From Comamonadaceae bacterium CG12_big_fil_rev_8_21_14_0_65_59_15 (GTDB lineage Bacteria; Pseudomonadota; Gammaproteobacteria; Burkholderiales; Burkholderiaceae_C), in contig PCUV01000103.1 of NCBI GenBank assembly GCA_002786915.1, forward strand, positions 21,331 through 85,330: 64,000 nt of DNA. The letters run 5' to 3'. Positions 19,701 to 27,614 of the stretch are shown in pieces. Made by a program: the position numbers and the translations under genes. Every line of letters starts with the position of its first letter. Position 1 is the first letter of the stretch. Under the pieces are notes generated by a model. That model was not told the origin of the DNA. It did not search any database and was given only the letters and a program-made list of their open reading frames with translations.

Positions 19701-20301
19701 GCATACCCGAGCCGAAGTCCAGGTAACCTTTTCCAGCGATGTAACTTGCCAATGAATTGTTCGCCGCCAGACTGGGCGCATAAAAGTACCACTTGCTTTG
19801 CGGGTTGTCCCACGCCCACAGCGTAGTCACGTTGCCCACGCGCGTGCTGAATACTGCAGGCGTCACAGCGTCCCCCGTAGCAGAAAGATTCCACCCCGTC
19901 GTCAGACGGTCTGCCGTCAGGGATTCACCCGTCCCACTCTGACTGCCGAGCAACAGCGGTGTCGATGCATTGACCCAGTAACCCTCACCAGGATAAATGC
20001 TGTCGAGCACGCTATAACCCTTGCCTGAGGCGTAGGTTGCCAGGGTATCATTAGTGTCAAGCGAAGGCGCGTAAAACGCCCATGTGCGGTTAGAAGCATT
20101 CCACTTCCAGACCGTGACGATACCGGCTTGCCCGCCGAAGATAGTCTTCGCGTTGATCGGCGTGCTCAGGCTGTTGCCGACCAAATTCCAGCCGGTGGCA
20201 AGGCTGAGCTGATAAGTGATGGTGGTAGCCTGGGCAACGACACTGCACAGCAACACCCCGCAGGCGATCAAACGCAAAAACAACCTGAGCAAGCTTTTCA
20301 T
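16723..20301 (-). CDS. secreted RCC1-repeat / fibronectin III / beta-propeller protein
   Basis: 1,192 residues. Signal peptide at 1-25 (hydrophobic LFLRLIACGVLLCSVV, cleavage after AQA). Two similar N-terminal units at about 30-125 and 126-212 share GWNL, W-W and FYAPSL...GKGY...GFWVN elements. About seven RCC1-type repeats follow at ~217-575 (units like DGTVWAWGxNxxGQLGDGT). Then come three fibronectin type III domains at ~578-675, 680-768 and 770-858. A YVTN-type seven-bladed propeller fills 860-1192 (KFAYVTN, NNVSVYSID, TGALTAGT). No membrane anchor or sorting signal is visible at the C-terminus. AAGGAGAG precedes the ATG. Probably an exported adhesive or binding protein; function unknown. 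It sits between intact and decayed Ehr copies and may have come with that rearrangement. Confidence 0.85.
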   Translation of the reverse strand: MKSLLRLFLRLIACGVLLCSVVAQATTITYQLSLATGWNLVGNSLSTPINAKTIFGGQAGIVTVWKWNASNRTWAFYAPSLDTNDTLATYASGKGYSVLDSIYPGEGYWVNASTPLLLGSQSGTGESLTADRLTTGWNLSATGDAVTPAVFSTRVGNVTTLWAWDNPQSKWYFYAPSLAANNSLASYIAGKGYLDFGSGMLDNGSGFWVNYAGGGAGNVAATGAQLAAGEFFSVMMNSDGTVSAWGENTYGQLGDGTSATSVFTQVSGLTSVVAISAGYSHSAVLRADGTVWTWGRNDLYELGDGTATARSTPVQVSITGVKAIAAGAEHTLALKIDGTVWAWGLNGKGQLGDGTTTNRPTPVQISGLANVIAIAGGLHHSLAVKSDGTVWAWGDGPWGELGTGAFSVGSLTPVQVSGLTGITAVAAGMDHSVALKNDGTVWAWGRNLDGQLGDGTYQLLNGTTNNQNVPVQVSGLSNVTAIAARENGALAIKADGTLWSWGYNYFGELGDGSNIDRHIAIQVAGLTGVTSISTGTRHGLARTTDGRTWAWGTDVHYQLGAGEYFFGVSMPNPVQVGYAFDKNLGKITSTQVSTGDGQVTLSFLSSATTTHNIYYGTSSGITKTTATKIANAAFDAINSRSTVTGLVNGTRYYFFITGEMGGVETEISNVISAIPEAPIPGKPAGVTATAGNGQITVNWPAVTGASSYNLYYLNNTRISTTNSTAVINVTSPYTITGLSNFTAYSIIVTAVSDGGESAASNAVTATPALPPSAPTGAAALAGDGEATVSWNAVSGATGYNLYYGSSSGVTIATGTKVTGAVSGSAVTGLGNGTTYYFIVTALNAIGESIASTAATVTPVAPSTGPKLFVYTANSNNVSVFSVNTDTGALTAGTAVTAGSTPVSVAVHPNGKTLYVANSGSNNVSVFSIDQATGALTAGTPVAAGAAPSYIRVSADGKFVYVTNKTANTVSIYSVDAVTGALTDTGLLGYTGPTPSSIALDPTGKFAYVTNQAGTTGGNSVRTYTVDAASGALTTVAQPVVRNAPRASAVDPAGKYLYVLASGYASLTPYAIDQTNGTLTAGNDVFTGSQPYSMALSPNGNFAYVPSYASGNVSVYSVDMTTGALTSGTSATAGTNPSSVVVSPDNKFAYVTNFGSNNVSVYSIDQTSGVLTAGTTASSGGNPKAIAITPFIP

Positions 20302-20418
20302 GCAACTCTCCTTCCGAAGTCAAGGAAAAAAAGAATGACCAACCAAATAGTTGGGATGCAACGCCATTATTAATCGTTAATCGTTCATGCGTTACGGTTG
20401 CAGTGAAAGCCTGACGGC

Positions 20419-20943
20419 TCAACCGGTCTTGATGCGCCGACGCACGGCGGTCAAGATGCCGCGCAAAATGTCCAAGGGCGGTGGCGGGCAGCCCGGCACG
20501 GTCACATCCACCGGGATCACATTGGCCACGCGGCCACAGGTGGCGTAGCTTTCGCCAAAAATGCCCCCATCGCAGGCGCAGTCGCCCACCGCCACCACCA
20601 GCTTGGGCTCGGGCACCGCGTCGTAGGTACGTTTCAGGGCCGTTTCCATGTTGCGCGACACCGGCCCAGTCACCAGCAACAGATCGGCGTGGCGGGGGCT
20701 GGCCACAAAGCGGATGCCCAAGCCTTCAATGTTGTAGTAGGGGTTGCCCAGCGCGTTGATTTCAAGCTCGCACCCGTTGCACGAACCGGTATCGACCTCG
20801 CGGATCGTCAGCGCCTGCCCCAGAATGTCGAGCAGTTCTTGCTGGATGCGCGACGCTTCCAACTGGGAGGTATCTCCAATATCTGGTGCCGCCTCGGTGC
20901 GAATACCCGATTGGGCGATTTGTTTAACGACCTTCCAAATCAT
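20419..20943 (-). CDS. hyfI: Ehr complex A, small subunit (HyfI/NuoB-like)
   Basis: 174-residue [4Fe-4S] subunit next to the catalytic-type subunit in group 4 hydrogenases and complex I (equivalent of NuoB). Cluster ligands are present: C55 and C58 in GSCNGCELE, C122 in GDCACDGG and C152 in PGCPPPP. The start MIWKVVKQIAQSGIRT overlaps the hyfG stop (ATGA); an upstream in-frame extension is not needed. Last gene of operon A. The symbol is by family position only, since the complex is probably not a hydrogenase. Its 3' half is duplicated in the remnant at 16.0-16.3 kb. Confidence 0.88.
   Translation of the reverse strand: MIWKVVKQIAQSGIRTEAAPDIGDTSQLEASRIQQELLDILGQALTIREVDTGSCNGCELEINALGNPYYNIEGLGIRFVASPRHADLLLVTGPVSRNMETALKRTYDAVPEPKLVVAVGDCACDGGIFGESYATCGRVANVIPVDVTVPGCPPPPLDILRGILTAVRRRIKTG
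20456..20696 (-). repeat. direct repeat of hyfI 3' half, right copy
   Basis: Partner of 16076-16316; lies inside the intact hyfI of operon A. See that entry for the alignment and the possible excision. Confidence 0.75.
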
Positions 20944-22526
20944 AGGTCTTGGCCCGAGTAGCTGAGGTTGAATGACTTGTTGATCAAGGGAAAGTCGGCG
21001 ACGATATTGCCCATCACGGCGTGCTGCAATACCGGCCAGTTTTGCCACGAAGGGTCGTGCAGGTGGCAGCGCGCAATGCGTTTTGGCTGCGTGTCAGCGG
21101 AGAGCTCCAGCGCCACAAAAATTTCGCCACGCCAGCCTTCGACCCAACCGGCACCAACCGTCGCATGGGACGGCAACACCACGCTGGTCTGAAACGCGCC
21201 GTGCGGCAACTCGCACAAGATGCGCTGGATCAGACGCAGCGCTTCAAACACCTCATCAAAGCGCACCAACACGCGTGCCGCCACGTCACCGTTGTGGTGC
21301 GTGGCCATCGCCACGTCTAGCTTGTTGTAGGGTTCAAACGGGTGGTCGCAGCGCAAGTCCCAGGCCTGGCTGCTGGCACGCCCGGCCAGACCGGTCAGGC
21401 CCAGGCGCGCGGCCAGCGCCGGTTCAACCCGGCCGGTGGTCATCAGCCGGTCTTGCAGGCCGGCGTGCGCTTCGAAGATGTCGAACATACGCTGCACTTC
21501 AATCTCTATGGCCTTGCAAGACTGCAGCATGGCGTCGGCCTGCTCGCGTGTCAGGTCGCTGCTGACACCGCCCGGTAGCACACAGTCCATCATCAGGCGG
21601 TGTCCAAACGCCGCTTTGGAACCGCGCAGCCAGTCTTCGCGCAGGCGGGAAAACTGCGCCAGCGCAAAGGCAAAGGCGGCGTCGTTACCGACCGCGCCCA
21701 GGTCGCCCAGGTGGTTGGCAACGCGCTCGCGCTCGAGCATCAGTGCGCGCAGCCAGCGCGCGGCGGGAGGAATGTCGCAACCGGCGGCCGATTCCAGCGC
21801 CATGCAGTACGCCCAAGCGTAGGCGACAGTGCTGTCGCCCGATACACGCCCGGCCAGCCGATGACCCTGCAACGGCTCAAACTGCGTCATGCGTTGCTCA
21901 ATGCCTTTGTGCGTGTAACCCAGGCGCTGCTCCAGCCGCAACACTTTTTCGCCCACCACCGAAAAGCGGAAATGCCCCGGCTCGATGATGCCCGCGTGCA
22001 CCGGGCCCACGGCAATCTCGTGCACACCGTCGCCTTCCACCCGCACAAACGCGTAATCTTGCAACGGCCGCGCATCCACCGGCGGCAACGCCTCGGGCGG
22101 CTGCAACAGCGGAAAAAAATCTGCCGCCCAGGCACCGTGGTTGAGCCACGCACGCTCATCGGTCATGCCCTTGGCATGCACGTTGGACAGGTCGGCGGCG
22201 GCGCGCTGCATGCGTGCGGCCGCCGGGAAGATGCCCGACAGATCCGGGTAGCTCAAGCGGCCGTGGTGCGGCGCAAGCGGCAGCGCCAGCCAGAACAGGC
22301 CGTCAAGCGTGACATAGGCAGCAAATATGGCCTCAGCCCTTAATAATTCTGGGCTGGAAGCTCCTGATTGAATAGCTTTGGAGGCCCACAACGCCACCAG
22401 GCGGCCGCCTTCTTCACGTACCGCTTCAGCCGCCGCCAACCACTGCCCCGGCGTCACGTTGCCATGCCAGACGGGCACCGGCGCGGGCAAGGGTGCAAAG
22501 TCAAGTTCCAGACCAGGTATCTTCAT
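20940..22526 (-). CDS. hyfG: Ehr complex A, large subunit without NiFe ligands (HyfG/NuoCD-like)
   Basis: 528 residues: a degenerate NuoC-like N-terminal part (1-165) and a NuoD/hydrogenase large-subunit domain (from ~170, VGPVHAGIIEPGHFRF, RLGYTHKGIE). True group 4 hydrogenases have a CGxC motif here; this protein reads GRVSGDSTVAYAW near residue 228. The C-terminal DPCxxC is replaced by DPSWQNW near residue 490. All four NiFe cysteines are gone, so H2 chemistry is not expected. The fold and the interface residues of complex I type remain. Residues ~49-68 (SKAIQSGASSPELLRAEA) come from an in-frame mini-repeat. Overlaps hyfI by four bases and follows hyfF by three. Confidence 0.88.
   Translation of the reverse strand: MKIPGLELDFAPLPAPVPVWHGNVTPGQWLAAAEAVREEGGRLVALWASKAIQSGASSPELLRAEAIFAAYVTLDGLFWLALPLAPHHGRLSYPDLSGIFPAAARMQRAAADLSNVHAKGMTDERAWLNHGAWAADFFPLLQPPEALPPVDARPLQDYAFVRVEGDGVHEIAVGPVHAGIIEPGHFRFSVVGEKVLRLEQRLGYTHKGIEQRMTQFEPLQGHRLAGRVSGDSTVAYAWAYCMALESAAGCDIPPAARWLRALMLERERVANHLGDLGAVGNDAAFAFALAQFSRLREDWLRGSKAAFGHRLMMDCVLPGGVSSDLTREQADAMLQSCKAIEIEVQRMFDIFEAHAGLQDRLMTTGRVEPALAARLGLTGLAGRASSQAWDLRCDHPFEPYNKLDVAMATHHNGDVAARVLVRFDEVFEALRLIQRILCELPHGAFQTSVVLPSHATVGAGWVEGWRGEIFVALELSADTQPKRIARCHLHDPSWQNWPVLQHAVMGNIVADFPLINKSFNLSYSGQDL
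22323..22380 (-). repeat. Comamonadaceae-type mini-repeat inside hyfG of operon A
   Basis: On the minus strand: CAAAGCTATTCAATCAGGAGC, then TTATTAAGGGCTGAGGCC, then ATATTTG. Same element family as at 6761, 14106 and 15031, though the GCGCTT box has drifted. It adds about 18 codons that operon B's hyfG lacks. Confidence 0.55.
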
Positions 22527-22529
22527 CGC

Positions 22530-23984
22530 CTAGCCTCCCAGCATCGCCGCAGCCTGCACGTACCAGCCGTTCAGGTAGGGCGGAATAAACAAGCCCAACG
22601 CCAAACCCAAGGCCAGGTGCACAAACACCGGCACCAGCGCGGGCGGATGCGCCAGCGGTTTCAGCGAGGTGTCCCCAAACACCATGGGCAGCACGCGGGC
22701 CAGAATCGAAGCAAATGCCACGCCCAGGCCAATGAACAAGAAGGGTGTAGCCCAGGGCTGCTCGCGCATGGCGGTGGTCAAAATCAAAAACTCGCTGGCA
22801 AAGACACCAAACGGCGGCATACCCACAATGGCCATCACGCCCAGCATCAGCCCCCAGCCCACCGTGGGGTTGACCTTGATCAGGCCACGGATCTCGCTCA
22901 TCACCTGCGTGCCCGCTTTTTGCGTGGCGTGTCCCACAGTAAAGAAGATGGCCGACTTGACCAGCGAATGCACGGTCATGTGCAGCAGCCCGGCAAAGCT
23001 GGCAATTGGCCCACCCATACCAAAGGCAAAGGTGATCAGGCCCATGTGCTCGATCGATGAATACGAGAACATGCGCTTGACGTCTTTCTGGCGCGACAGG
23101 AAGAATCCGGCCACCACCACCGACACCAGACCAAAGCCCATCATCAGTTGCCCGGCGATGGGCGTGCCCACCGATCCGTCGGTGAGCACCTTGCAGCGCA
23201 ACACCGCGTACATGGCCACGTTGAGCAGCAGGCCGGAGAGCACAGCCGACACCGGTGTCGGGCCTTCGGCGTGCGCGTCGGGCAACCAACTGTGCATGGG
23301 CACCAAGCCGATCTTGGTGCCGTAGCCCACCAGCAAAAAGACAAACGCCAGCGACATGATCGTTGGGTCGAGGTGGCCCTTGATGGTCGACAGACTGGTC
23401 CATAACAAGGTGGCGTGCTCCGCGCCCAGCACTTTGTCGGCCGCCATATAGACCAGGATGGTGCCAAACAGCGCCTGGGCAATGCCCACACCGCACAAAA
23501 TGAAGTACTTCCAGGCCGCTTCCAGGCTCGACGGGGTGCGATACACCGACACCAGCAGCACGGTGGTCAGCGTGGCCGCCTCCATGGCGACCCAGATGAT
23601 GCCCAGGTTGTTGGTGGTAAAGCCCAGCAGCATGGTGAAACTGAACAACTGGTACATGCTGTGGTACAGCCGCATGCGCGGCGGCGTCATCTTGCCGTGG
23701 TCTTGCTCCACACGCATGTACGGGCGCGAAAAAATCGACGTCGTCATGCCCACAAACGCGGTCAATGTGACCAGAAAGACGTTCAGCGGATCAATGAAGA
23801 ACTGGTCGTTCCAGACAAAGAACGGGCCGTCGTTGATGACTTGCGCGGTCATCACGCACGACGCCACAAAAGTGCCCAGACTGAACAGCACGTTCACGTC
23901 ACGTGCCCACGCCTTGTGCCCCACCAGCGCCAGCGCACCACCACCCAGCAGCGGAATCCCCAGCACGAACAACAACACGTTCAT
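22530..23984 (-). CDS. hyfF: Ehr complex A, antiporter-like subunit (HyfF/NuoN-like)
   Basis: 484-residue membrane protein of the Mrp antiporter / NuoL-M-N family with about 14 spans. The ion-path residues are present: Glu near 134 in IIWVAMEAATLTT and Lys near 222 in GYGTKIGLVPMHSWLPDAH, followed by GPTPVSAVLSGLLLN. A histidine/lysine region (SSIEHMGLITF, MTVHSLVKSAIFF) is also conserved. Second antiporter-like subunit of complex A beside HyfB, so two ion channels per complex are expected. Overlaps hyfE by four bases. Confidence 0.9.
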   Translation of the reverse strand: MNVLLFVLGIPLLGGGALALVGHKAWARDVNVLFSLGTFVASCVMTAQVINDGPFFVWNDQFFIDPLNVFLVTLTAFVGMTTSIFSRPYMRVEQDHGKMTPPRMRLYHSMYQLFSFTMLLGFTTNNLGIIWVAMEAATLTTVLLVSVYRTPSSLEAAWKYFILCGVGIAQALFGTILVYMAADKVLGAEHATLLWTSLSTIKGHLDPTIMSLAFVFLLVGYGTKIGLVPMHSWLPDAHAEGPTPVSAVLSGLLLNVAMYAVLRCKVLTDGSVGTPIAGQLMMGFGLVSVVVAGFFLSRQKDVKRMFSYSSIEHMGLITFAFGMGGPIASFAGLLHMTVHSLVKSAIFFTVGHATQKAGTQVMSEIRGLIKVNPTVGWGLMLGVMAIVGMPPFGVFASEFLILTTAMREQPWATPFLFIGLGVAFASILARVLPMVFGDTSLKPLAHPPALVPVFVHLALGLALGLFIPPYLNGWYVQAAAMLGG

Positions 23985-24646
23985 GAGCGGTCGTCCTTGA
24001 GAGTTTCCAGGTTATGAATGTCGAGGTTGTCGAATTTTTCACGAATCTGGAACATGAACACACCCAAAATCAGCACACCCACCAGCACGTCCAGTGCCAC
24101 GCCAAATTCAACAATCATCGGCATGCCGTTGGTCACCGCCGTGGCGGCAAAAATCAGGCCGTTTTCCATCGACAGGAATCCCACCACCTGCGGCACCGCC
24201 TTGGAGCGCGTGATCATCATCATGAACGACAGCAAAATACACGCCAGCGCAATGCCCAGCGAACCGCCGGCCAGCGTTTCAGACAGGCGCGACACGGGGG
24301 CGGCCAGGCTGAAAGCCAAAATCACCAGTGCGATACCCACCAGCATGGTGGTGGGAATGTTAAACAGGGTTTCCACGTCCCAGCGCACGTTGAGCTTGCG
24401 GATGACCCGGTGCAACATCCAGGGGATGAAGATCACCTTGAGCAGCAACGTCAACGCGCCCGACACGTACAGGTCGGGCTGATTTGTCACGTAGCCCAGC
24501 AAAAAAGACGCCGCCACCAGCGCCGCGCCCTGAATCATGAACAGATTGATCAGCGTCACAATGCGCCGCTGCGAGATCATGGCAAACGACAACAACAAAA
24601 TGATCGTCGCCAGCAGGTTGATGATTTGCGGTACAAACTTGATCAT
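23981..24646 (-). CDS. hyfE: Ehr complex A, small membrane subunit (HyfE-like)
   Basis: 221 residues with about seven membrane spans. HyfE proteins combine a NuoK/MrpC-like half with extra helices. The conserved acidic residue is seen in MPMIVEFGVALDVLVGVL (residues ~175-192), and VVGFLSMENGLIFAA carries a Glu in membrane. It is translationally coupled on both sides (ATGA overlaps). Function: part of the membrane arm linking redox module and antiporter modules; inferred from the family. Confidence 0.87.
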   Translation of the reverse strand: MIKFVPQIINLLATIILLLSFAMISQRRIVTLINLFMIQGAALVAASFLLGYVTNQPDLYVSGALTLLLKVIFIPWMLHRVIRKLNVRWDVETLFNIPTTMLVGIALVILAFSLAAPVSRLSETLAGGSLGIALACILLSFMMMITRSKAVPQVVGFLSMENGLIFAATAVTNGMPMIVEFGVALDVLVGVLILGVFMFQIREKFDNLDIHNLETLKDDRS

Positions 24647-25593
24647 CCGACCCCCAGCAACACGTTGACCAGCAGACCAATCACCGCCATCAGAAAGGCC
24701 GTACCCAAAAATTCCGGCACGCGAAACACGCGCATCTTGGCGCTGGCAGTTTCCACCGCCGCCAGCACGGCGCCACCGATGGCCAGCTTGAATACCAGTA
24801 CCGGCAGGGCCAGTAACAATGCCAGTGGCGAGTTGGCTTCAGCCACGCCCCACGGAAAAAACAGCGCCAGTCCGGCACACGAATAGGCAAACAATTTCAA
24901 GCTGGCGGCCCATTCCATCAGTGCCAGATGGCGCGCCGAATATTCCAGAATCATCGCCTCGTGGATCATGGTCAGTTCCAGGTGCGTATCAGGGTTGTCC
25001 ACCGGCACGCGCGCGTTTTCTGCCAGCGACACCATGGTGAACGCCACCCCAGCGAGCAACATGCTGGGGTAAATGGCCAGGTCACGGTGCGCCAGCGTTT
25101 CCACAATCGCCGTCAAAGATGTGGAACCGGTAATCATCGAGGCACAGAACAACACCATCAGCAGGGCCGGCTCGGCCAGAAAGCCCACCAACATCTCACG
25201 GCGCGCACCCAGCGTGCCAAACGCCGTCCCCACGTCCATCGCCGCCAGCGAAATAAAAACACGCGCCAGCGCAAACAAGCCCACCAGCGCAATCGCATCC
25301 GCTGCGGGCGACAGGGGCAAGTCAGTTGAAAGTGTCGGGATGATGGCGCAGGCCAGCAACATGCAACTGAACACCAGATAGGGTGCGAAGCGGTACAGGG
25401 GCGAGGCGTGCTCGGCCATCACCGATTCTTTGTTAAACAACTTGTGCAACATGCGATACGGCTGCAACACGCCCGGCGCGGATTTGTTTTGCAGCCAGTG
25501 CCGACACTGGTTGACCCAGCCCGTCAAGAGCGGTGCCAGCAACAACGCACACACCAGCGCCAGCAACTGCGAGAAAACACCCAACGCGCTCAT
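24643..25593 (-). CDS. hyfC: Ehr complex A, membrane anchor subunit (HyfC/NuoH-like)
   Basis: 316 residues and about eight spans; equivalent of complex I NuoH, which forms the junction between the hydrophilic arm and the membrane. Motifs: KSAPGVLQPYRMLHKLF near residue 40, MDVGTAFGTLGARREM, ENARVPVDNPDTHLELTMIHEAMILEYS (acidic loop, residues ~190-220). The start MSALGVFSQLLAL overlaps the hyfB stop (ATGA). An upstream in-frame extension inside hyfB is rejected. Confidence 0.9.
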   Translation of the reverse strand: MSALGVFSQLLALVCALLLAPLLTGWVNQCRHWLQNKSAPGVLQPYRMLHKLFNKESVMAEHASPLYRFAPYLVFSCMLLACAIIPTLSTDLPLSPAADAIALVGLFALARVFISLAAMDVGTAFGTLGARREMLVGFLAEPALLMVLFCASMITGSTSLTAIVETLAHRDLAIYPSMLLAGVAFTMVSLAENARVPVDNPDTHLELTMIHEAMILEYSARHLALMEWAASLKLFAYSCAGLALFFPWGVAEANSPLALLLALPVLVFKLAIGGAVLAAVETASAKMRVFRVPEFLGTAFLMAVIGLLVNVLLGVG

Positions 25594-27614
25594 CGCTTGA
25601 CCACCAGCAGCATGACAATCAGCGTGATAAAGCTGTACAGCAAATACACCGCAATGCGCCCCTGCTGCAACAGCCCGACCAGACTGGACACACGTTCCAC
25701 CACGCGCGCCACTGGCAGATACAGCCAGTACCACAGCGGGTCTTCCACCTTCACCGCGTAGCGCGGGTGCTCGTCAAACGGCGTTGGTAATTCGCGCTTG
25801 AAGCGGAAAAACAATTCAAAAATCTGCCGGATCGGCTGGCCAAAGCCTTCGGCCGTATCCTGCATGCGCGCATTCTGGAACGGGTAGCCGCAATCCCACG
25901 GCGGTACCCGGCGCAAGCGTCCGTGGTAGAGCTTGCGCACCAACACAAAGGACAAACCAAAACTGGCCAGTACACCCAGCAGAAAGATGAACGGCGCATA
26001 ACTGGCGCGTTCAATGCTCACCGGTACCAGCAGCCAACTGCTGTCGGCCACGCTATGCGCCAGCCCATCGTGCACCAAGGTGCGCGTCAGCGGGTCAATC
26101 ACAGCAATGACCTGGTTCGGGAACAACCCCAGCGCCACGCAGCCCAGCACCAGCCAACCCAGGCCCAGGCGTTCCCACATGCCTGCGTCGTGCGCGTGGC
26201 TCAGCTTTTCTTCGCGCGGTTGCCCCAGAAAAATCACGCCAAAATATTTCACCATGGTGTAACCCGACAGGGCCGCAATGAGCGCAATCAAGGCCGCCAT
26301 CACCGGCACCAGCATGTCCAGGAAAGAACTGGGCAGCCCCGTGGTGAACAGGAAACTTTGCAGCAACAGCCATTCGGCCACAAAGCCACCAAACGGCGGC
26401 AACCCCGCACACGCCAGCGCACCAATCAGCGTGGACCACGCCACCCAGGGCATGTAACGCATCAGGCCACCCAACTTGCCCAGACTACGCTCGCCGGTGG
26501 AGTGCATCACCGCACCGGTGCTGCAAAACAGCAGACCCTTGAAGAAGGCGTGGCTAAGCATGTGGTAGCAGGCGGCAGTGAGCGCCAGCGCGGCATACGA
26601 GTGCATGCCATAGGAAAAAAACAACAGAGCCAGGCCAATGCCGGCACACATCAGGCCAATGTTTTCGATGGAGGAATACGCCAGCAGGCGCTTCATCTCG
26701 GTCTGTACGGTGGAAAACACCACGCCAAACAAGGCCGTTGCCAGCCCGACGCCCATCAGCAGCACGCCCCACCACCAGATATGCGTTTGCAACAAATCGA
26801 ACGACACGCGCAAGATGCCGTAAAGCGCAATCTTGAGCATCACGCCGCTCATCAGCGCCGACACAGGGGACGGCGCGGCCGGGTGCGCCTCGGGCAACCA
26901 CGCGTGCAAAGGCAGCACGCCGGCCTTGGCGCCAAAGCCAAACACTGCCAGCACAAACGCAATCGAGGCCCAGAATGGCGACAGGTGCTGTGCGCGCATA
27001 TTGGCAAACGTGTAATCACCCGTGTTGGCCTGCAACACGCCAAAACACAACAGAATCGCCAGCGCGCCGATGTGGGCCACCAGCAAATAAAGGTAGCCCG
27101 CGTTGCGGATTTCGGGGATGCGGTGGTTGGCGATGACCAGAAAAAACGACGACATGGCCATGGTTTCCCAAACCACCATGAACACATAGGCGTCGTCGGC
27201 CATCACCACCATCGCCAAACTGGCCAAAAACACGTGGTATTCAAGGCACATCAGGCCTGGCGGTGTGCCCTCGCCTTGGCGGAAATAGCCGGCGGCAAAG
27301 GTTGACACGCCGGCCGACACACCGCCGATGAGCAACAGAAAGAAGGCCGATAAGCTGTCCAGGCGCAGGTGAAAAGGCAGTTGTGGCAAACCCAGCGGCA
27401 ACACTGCCACCTCGGGGGATGCAAACGCGGCGCTAAGCGCCACGGCCATCAAGACAATGGAAAAAACCGCCCCAGCCGGGAACAGCACCGTCGCCACAAA
27501 ACGAAACCGGCGCAGCGCCACGATGCCCAGCACGCCGATCACCAGCCACGCCAGCACCACCAGTAACACCCAGTCCACATGGAGCCAGGTACTGGATTGG
27601 GTCATACTGTTCAT
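25590..27614 (-). CDS. hyfB: Ehr complex A, large antiporter-like subunit (HyfB/NuoL-like)
   Basis: About 674 residues with some 16 spans; first gene of operon A. NuoL/MrpA family residues: Glu near 148 in VVWETMAMSSFF and Lys near 229 in GFGAKAGVLPLHAWLPEAH, followed by APSPVSALMSGVMLK. A long C-terminal part (KLYHGRLRRVPPWDCGYPF) is typical of HyfB. TTG (27617) and a second ATG (27605) are alternative starts; no strong ribosome-binding site is seen. It is separated from the divergent operon B by 222 bp. Confidence 0.9.
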   Translation of the reverse strand: MNSMTQSSTWLHVDWVLLVVLAWLVIGVLGIVALRRFRFVATVLFPAGAVFSIVLMAVALSAAFASPEVAVLPLGLPQLPFHLRLDSLSAFFLLLIGGVSAGVSTFAAGYFRQGEGTPPGLMCLEYHVFLASLAMVVMADDAYVFMVVWETMAMSSFFLVIANHRIPEIRNAGYLYLLVAHIGALAILLCFGVLQANTGDYTFANMRAQHLSPFWASIAFVLAVFGFGAKAGVLPLHAWLPEAHPAAPSPVSALMSGVMLKIALYGILRVSFDLLQTHIWWWGVLLMGVGLATALFGVVFSTVQTEMKRLLAYSSIENIGLMCAGIGLALLFFSYGMHSYAALALTAACYHMLSHAFFKGLLFCSTGAVMHSTGERSLGKLGGLMRYMPWVAWSTLIGALACAGLPPFGGFVAEWLLLQSFLFTTGLPSSFLDMLVPVMAALIALIAALSGYTMVKYFGVIFLGQPREEKLSHAHDAGMWERLGLGWLVLGCVALGLFPNQVIAVIDPLTRTLVHDGLAHSVADSSWLLVPVSIERASYAPFIFLLGVLASFGLSFVLVRKLYHGRLRRVPPWDCGYPFQNARMQDTAEGFGQPIRQIFELFFRFKRELPTPFDEHPRYAVKVEDPLWYWLYLPVARVVERVSSLVGLLQQGRIAVYLLYSFITLIVMLLVVKR

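Noticed and set aside
16723..20301. RCC1-type protein as a eukaryotic-style exchange factor or effector
   Set aside because: It has a normal signal peptide and extracellular-type Fn3 and YVTN domains; RCC1-like repeats are common in bacterial exported proteins.
25923..27305. 460-residue plus-strand open frame inside hyfB
   Set aside because: Antisense of a membrane protein gene, giving a charged His/Gln/Arg-rich sequence with no domain.
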